Source of the DNA: Spirochaetales bacterium
GTDB taxonomy: Bacteria; Spirochaetota; Spirochaetia; Sphaerochaetales; Sphaerochaetaceae
Length of the DNA: 9,333 bases
Assembly (NCBI GenBank): GCA_022771185.1
Contig: JALFCJ010000151.1
Span: 1 to 9,333, forward strand
Reading direction: 5' to 3'
Below the pieces are notes generated by a model. That model saw only the letters and a program-made list of their open reading frames with translations. It was not told the origin of the DNA and did not search any database. Of this stretch, positions 5,916-9,333 are shown one piece after another. Position 1 is the stretch's first letter. Every line of letters begins with the position of its first letter. The position numbers and the translations under genes are program-made.

Positions 5916-7070
5916 TTAGTCCACCTTATATGAGTACCCTATATGTAACAGTCCACCCATTCTATGTAGAAGCTCCAATGTCTTCTTTTCATGGTTAGGA
6001 TTTTCAAAAAGGACACCAAAATCACCAGTAGCTGTGATAGGCATTAAGTCATAGAAAATAACAAAGCCAAAGTTTAAGCATCCTGGACCCAATTTGTAGT
6101 TGCAGTCAACACCAGCTTCGATACCAGGAATGATGTTTTCATTTAACATGACACTTCCATGAGTATTCTCATTGGAAAAGAGCTTTGGATAGTTTTCTGC
6201 AAACATAAAAGCTCCTGTAGGGAGTGAAATGTATGCTCCTACAAATCCTTCTACATCAATAGGCTTATCCATAATCCTATATTTGAGCCTTAAAGGGATA
6301 TCTAAAGATGGATAGAACCCTACTATTTGTGGAACTGAGTCTCCTTCTGGCCTTGAATAATATGTTTCGTTGTATTTTATAGAGTTCCTAAGAAATAAAT
6401 CGAAGCCAGTTTCTAAGGAAATACCTAATCCCATATCGTATGCGATAAACAATGAAGGAACAAAAGATGACTGAGGTTGATAAAATGGAGTTAGTCCAAT
6501 TTCCTTTAAGTCATAGGTGTTATAATTAAACTCAAGGTCATAAGAAATCCTGTTACCTATTCTAAATTTCTTACTTCCTTCTGTGTTGCTGGGTGTCTCA
6601 AGCACTCTCTTTAAGTCATCGTCATATCTTATTTCATAGCTTTTAAGTCGTTCTACTCGCCCTGATTCTGCATCAACAAGCCTAAGCTTAACAGAGAAAT
6701 AAGAGACCATATTCCTTGCTTCACCAAATATCAAGTGTCTGGCCCCTATAGCTTTTCCAATGCTTACTGCTTCTTTTTCGTTGACTATCCCAGATGTCTG
6801 AAGTTTAAGTTCTTCTAGAACTATTCCAGTATTTCTTCTATCCAGTACAAGTAAGCCCTTGTTCATAAGAGTGTATTCGATATCACTCCAGAACCTATTG
6901 CTGAATTCATTTGATTCAGAATCCATGGCAACAAAAGCTACTGCATCATTCTTTTCAATGACTTCAGTAAATAATTCTGTAAAACCTTCAATGCTTTCTT
7001 CATAGCTGACAGAAGCAAAAAGACTTGTTGATAAAAAAATCAGTACAAATAAAGAGAACGCTTTTCTCAT
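5916..7070 (-). CDS. CsgG/FlgO-like domain protein with probable outer-membrane barrel (paralogue 1)
   Basis: A 384-residue protein and the first gene of a two-gene minus-strand operon. The signal peptide is likely cleaved after Ala19 (S-L-F-A). The mature start S-Y-E-E-S-I-E-G-F-T-E-L-F parallels both other paralogues. The CsgG/FlgO-like domain (about 44-155) contains L-V-L-D-R-R-N-T, L-Q-T-S-G-I-V-N-E-K-E-A-V-S-I-G and I-G-A-R-H-L-I-F-G. A Thr/Ser/Gly linker (about 159-168) leads to a likely barrel (170-384) ending in H-I-G-Y-S-Y-K-V-D. An AAGGA ribosome site (7082 to 7078) lies seven bases before the ATG. It shares the N-terminal domain motifs with the 4841-5914 and 8809 genes, while the barrels diverge more. 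It is divergent from the LPP20 operon, suggesting joint control. The barrel call rests on strand pattern and C-terminus, not on a family match. Confidence 0.7.
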   Translation of the reverse strand: MRKAFSLFVLIFLSTSLFASVSYEESIEGFTELFTEVIEKNDAVAFVAMDSESNEFSNRFWSDIEYTLMNKGLLVLDRRNTGIVLEELKLQTSGIVNEKEAVSIGKAIGARHLIFGEARNMVSYFSVKLRLVDAESGRVERLKSYEIRYDDDLKRVLETPSNTEGSKKFRIGNRISYDLEFNYNTYDLKEIGLTPFYQPQSSFVPSLFIAYDMGLGISLETGFDLFLRNSIKYNETYYSRPEGDSVPQIVGFYPSLDIPLRLKYRIMDKPIDVEGFVGAYISLPTGAFMFAENYPKLFSNENTHGSVMLNENIIPGIEAGVDCNYKLGPGCLNFGFVIFYDLMPITATGDFGVLFENPNHEKKTLELLHRMGGLLHIGYSYKVD

Positions 7071-7102
7071 TAATGTTTCCTTGGAAAATAAGTTACTTTT
7101 TT

Positions 7103-7131
7103 ACTTTAGTTTTAAATGTTTGAATCCGCAA
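7103..7131 (-). promoter_or_regulatory. Possible promoter for the minus-strand paralogue pair
   Basis: On the minus strand, TTGCGG (7131 to 7126) and TAAAGT (7108 to 7103) are separated by exactly 17 bases, placing a start point about 30 bases ahead of the 7070 start codon. Both hexamers match consensus only partly. Confidence 0.35.
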
Positions 7132-7181
7132 GGAAGTTTTCATAAGTAGATAAAATAATTCAAAACAAAACATAAGTTTTA

Positions 7182-7210
7182 TTGCAGTATGTAAGATTGC
7201 AACATAGAAT
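7182..7210 (+). promoter_or_regulatory. Probable promoter of the LPP20 lipoprotein operon
   Basis: TTGCAG (7182-7187) and TAGAAT (7205-7210) are separated by 17 bases and lie 29 bases before the start codon. The -10 matches five of six consensus positions and the -35 three of six. An AAAGGGG ribosome site follows at 7223-7229. Confidence 0.45.
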
Positions 7211-7238
7211 AAAAAATAACTCAAAGGGGTAATTAGTA

Positions 7239-7817
7239 ATGAAAAAAAGTAGTTTCATTGTCGTTTTGATGCTGATAGTAGCATTTTGTTTCGTTTCCTG
7301 CTCTTCTTTAAATCATAAGGTTGCACTTTCTCAGAATAAAGCAGTCGAAGGAAAGAATGGCATAAAGAGACCTGATTGGGTCATCCACGATCAGTCCACT
7401 AAAAAGATTCATTATGCTGCAGGATTTGGTGAAGGAAAGACTTTCGAAACTGCAAAAATGAAAGCTAGATTGAACGCCGATTCCGAGATGGCTCTTTGGA
7501 TCTCTACTACAATCGATGCAGTCAGAGATAGATATATCGAGGAATCCACAGAAAATCTTAATGAAACATATATCGATAGGTTTGTATATTCTGCAAAAGA
7601 AGCTGGTCAGGCTTTAGTGACTGGACTTATTGAAGAAGATTATTGGGAAGATGCAGAAGGTGGAGTATGGGTACTAGTTTCACTTCCTGTAGCAAACGTT
7701 AAGGCTCAGATCAATGCAGCCATTACAGCTACATGTGCAGACACTTCTGTCTTTACAGGTGACACAGACAAAGTCGTCAATGAAATCATGAGTGTCGTGG
7801 ACAAGGTTATTCAGTGA
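7239..7817 (+). CDS. LPP20-family lipoprotein
   Basis: A 192-residue protein. The lipoprotein signal peptide has the box F-V-S-C with Cys21 as the lipidated residue; Phe at -3 is the relaxed form common in spirochaetes. Residues about 43-155 match the LPP20/FlgP pattern: R-P-D-W-V (44-48), H-Y-A-A-G-F-G (58-64), then an alanine-rich helix (T-A-K-M-K-A-R-L-N-A-D-S-E) and a closing strand G-G-V-W-V-L-V-S-L-P (141-150). Family members are surface or outer-membrane lipoproteins; FlgP forms part of a flagellar outer-membrane ring in some bacteria. A strong AAAGGGG ribosome site lies nine bases ahead. Its stop overlaps the GTG start of the next LPP20 gene (GTGA), so the two are likely made together. 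Its function in this organism is not established. Confidence 0.82.
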   Translation: MKKSSFIVVLMLIVAFCFVSCSSLNHKVALSQNKAVEGKNGIKRPDWVIHDQSTKKIHYAAGFGEGKTFETAKMKARLNADSEMALWISTTIDAVRDRYIEESTENLNETYIDRFVYSAKEAGQALVTGLIEEDYWEDAEGGVWVLVSLPVANVKAQINAAITATCADTSVFTGDTDKVVNEIMSVVDKVIQ

Positions 7818-8812
7818 AATTATTAAGAAAAATAGCTTTGGCATCCGTCTTGGTTGCCATATTGGTTTCATGTGCGTCCTCTTCTTGGACAACTAATCCG
7901 TACTCTGTGGTGTCAAAAGACAAATATGTGGCAGCCGTAGGGTACGGCATGACCATGGAGACTGCAGAGCAGAATGCAAAGGTGGAGCTTGCTTCACTTT
8001 TTGGTTCAGGCATTAACTCTGTAGTATCAAGAGTAGTAACAGAAAGCGAAGTAGAGAGGAACGGAATCACTTCAGAGTCTTCCTCAGACAAGTTCTTCCA
8101 GGCATCAAGCGTTACAATCGATGTCGATAACCTTTATGGCGTCGAGATTGTAAAACGCATAGAGAAGGATGGCAGATTCTTCGCTCTTGCAGCCATGGAC
8201 AAGGCCACTACCTTGGATTGGTACAAGTCCCAGCTTGAATCACTAAAGAAAACATATAATACACTCCTTCCTGATGCAAATGGTGATGGAGCATTGGCAT
8301 CCCTCGAAAAAGCAGTTCTTCTTTACAAGACAGTGGAGGAACATAATAGAGATGCCGCCATATGTTCATACCTATCAGGAGAAGAAGGCGATTATATCGA
8401 TACCTCTAAAGCAAGAGAGATTCTCAGAAACGCTAAGTCATCCATCGTCTTCTCCCTCAGTTGGCTTGGAGAAGAGGAGCCTTCAGTTACATCTGCTGTA
8501 TCAAAAGTATTCTCATCTTTGGGTCTGAGAGTTGGAAAAGAGAACGAGTCTCCTACCGCTAAAATAGAAATACTATTGGATTGGACAGAATCTAAAGGTT
8601 GTGGAGTTGCTTCGTCCTTCGTCTTTGCAGAGTTTGACGCATCTATATCACTAGTGGATATGACAGACGGCGGATCTGTATTTGTCTATACAGCAAAGGG
8701 AAGGGAAGGGCACCAGACGATTGAAGGTGCAAAGAGCCGTGCTCTCACAGTTCTTTCTGAAGAGATAGCCAATGGACTTGGAAACGAATTAAAGGAAAAA
8801 TTCGCTCTATGA
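7814..8812 (+). CDS. LPP20-domain lipoprotein with extra C-terminal domain
   Basis: A 332-residue protein starting with GTG at 7814, chosen because it gives a clean lipoprotein signal (L-V-S-C, Cys20) and has AAGG at 7803-7806. Residues about 37-130 are LPP20-like: K-Y-V-A-A-V-G-Y-G-M-T, then an alanine-rich helix (T-A-E-Q-N-A-K-V-E-L-A) and a final strand R-F-F-A-L-A-A-M-D. A helical middle (131-205) precedes a C-terminal alpha/beta domain (209-332) containing S-V-T-S-A-V-S-K-V-F-S-S-L-G-L-R-V and an alanine-rich closing helix. I do not recognise that domain. The LPP20-plus-extra layout recalls FlgT-like proteins, without clear identity. The 3' end overlaps the next start (ATGA). Base composition is noticeably more GC-rich than in the divergent minus-strand paralogue pair. 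Confidence 0.75.
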   Translation: MKLLRKIALASVLVAILVSCASSSWTTNPYSVVSKDKYVAAVGYGMTMETAEQNAKVELASLFGSGINSVVSRVVTESEVERNGITSESSSDKFFQASSVTIDVDNLYGVEIVKRIEKDGRFFALAAMDKATTLDWYKSQLESLKKTYNTLLPDANGDGALASLEKAVLLYKTVEEHNRDAAICSYLSGEEGDYIDTSKAREILRNAKSSIVFSLSWLGEEEPSVTSAVSKVFSSLGLRVGKENESPTAKIEILLDWTESKGCGVASSFVFAEFDASISLVDMTDGGSVFVYTAKGREGHQTIEGAKSRALTVLSEEIANGLGNELKEKFAL

Positions 8813-9333
8813 GAATAAAACAAACCAAAAGAATCATATCATTATTGATCATCCTTTTGATCGCTTCATCTCTCTTTGCAGCATCTGCTGTAAAGTATGA
8901 TCAGTTTATTAATCAGGCTACAGAGTTCTTCGGCTCATATCTTTCTTCCGATATAAAGGTGACTCTTGTAAACGTAGAGAGCGAATATCCTGAGTTTTCT
9001 GAAGAACTTCTCAATGATTTGGAGAAGAAACTCATAAACTTCGGTTGCACAGTCCTCGACAGAAAGAACACTGATGCAATCGTTGCCGAACTTGAGTTCC
9101 AGTCATCAGGACTTGTAGATGACAGGGAAGCTGTTTCAATAGGCCATATGCTGGGAGCAGACATGATTATAGTCGGAAAAGCTACGAACAAAGGCGACTA
9201 TATGAAGCTGGAGCTGAGCCTCATCGATATCTCTACTACTCTTGTGGTAAGAAAAGAAGACTGGAACATCAAGTATGATGATACTCTTATTTCTCTTATG
9301 AAAGGCGAAGGGAATACTATAGGAAATAAACTT
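8809..9333 (+). CDS. CsgG/FlgO-like domain protein, paralogue 3 (3' end outside window)
   Basis: 175 codons are visible from an ATG overlapping the previous stop, and the frame is still open at the window edge. A signal peptide (R-I-K-Q-T-K-R, hydrophobic core, cleavage near Ala24) has no lipobox. The mature start V-K-Y-D-Q-F-I-N-Q-A-T-E-F-F aligns with the two minus-strand paralogues. The CsgG/FlgO-like domain (about 48-160) shows L-I-N-F-G-C-T-V-L-D-R-K-N-T, E-F-Q-S-S-G-L-V-D-D-R-E-A-V-S-I-G, L-G-A-D-M-I-I-V-G and K-Y-D-D-T-L. The final visible G-N-T-I-G-N-K-L aligns with the linker that precedes the barrel in the others, so a barrel probably follows outside the window. An AAAGGA lies at 8791-8796, rather far upstream; translational coupling may compensate. 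It is the third gene of the LPP20 operon. Confidence 0.78.
   Translation, partial: MRIKQTKRIISLLIILLIASSLFAASAVKYDQFINQATEFFGSYLSSDIKVTLVNVESEYPEFSEELLNDLEKKLINFGCTVLDRKNTDAIVAELEFQSSGLVDDREAVSIGHMLGADMIIVGKATNKGDYMKLELSLIDISTTLVVRKEDWNIKYDDTLISLMKGEGNTIGNKL

Noticed and set aside
1..9333. CRISPR array, tRNA, rRNA or transposase gene
   Set aside because: I saw no regularly spaced repeats, cloverleaf pattern, rRNA-like stretch or transposase motif on either strand.

Overview
The window looks like a chromosomal segment of an AT-leaning diderm bacterium, most likely a spirochaete of the Treponema/Sphaerochaeta kind. This is inferred from spirochaete-style relaxed lipoboxes, signal-peptide plus beta-barrel proteins, paralogous CsgG/FlgO-like outer-envelope genes and a pectin-related sugar gene pair typical of gut spirochaetes. 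No rRNA or species-diagnostic gene is present, so the assignment is tentative.

Layout. (1) 1-883, plus strand: the end of a phage-shock-type envelope-stress operon, with a 5'-truncated PspA-like tail, a PspB-like single-span membrane protein and a PspC protein, tightly packed and closed by a hairpin terminator. (2) 884-1320: a non-coding stretch with several inverted repeats. (3) 1321-2763: a lone AAA ATPase of the 'archaeal-type' ATPase/DUF234 class, with a PD-(D/E)xK-like C-terminal motif. (4) 3045-4613: L-rhamnose mutarotase (rhaM) followed 12 bases later by a family 28 glycoside hydrolase without a signal peptide. This is a small operon for intracellular use of rhamnose-containing pectin fragments. 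(5) 4841-7070, minus strand: two tandem paralogues, each with a signal peptide, a CsgG/FlgO-like periplasmic domain and a probable outer-membrane barrel. (6) 7239 to the window end, plus strand and divergent from (5): two LPP20-family lipoproteins and a third CsgG/FlgO-like paralogue that runs off the window. The three reading frames overlap at their stop/start codons, so they are probably translationally coupled.

Two points stand out. First, a roughly 50-60 bp imperfect palindrome occurs three times (around 1226-1276, 2780-2828 and 4702-4761). Copies 1 and 2 lie in inverted orientation on either side of the ATPase gene, and copy 3 lies beyond the rhaM-GH28 pair. They could be ends of a small mobile cassette or a family of dispersed regulatory or REP-like repeats. 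Second, the LPP20-LPP20-CsgG/FlgO cluster, with a divergent pair of barrel-fused paralogues, resembles the partner set of FlgP/FlgO/FlgT outer-membrane ring proteins. It is a candidate for a less described outer-envelope complex. Both interpretations are inference; the sequence features behind them are visible directly.
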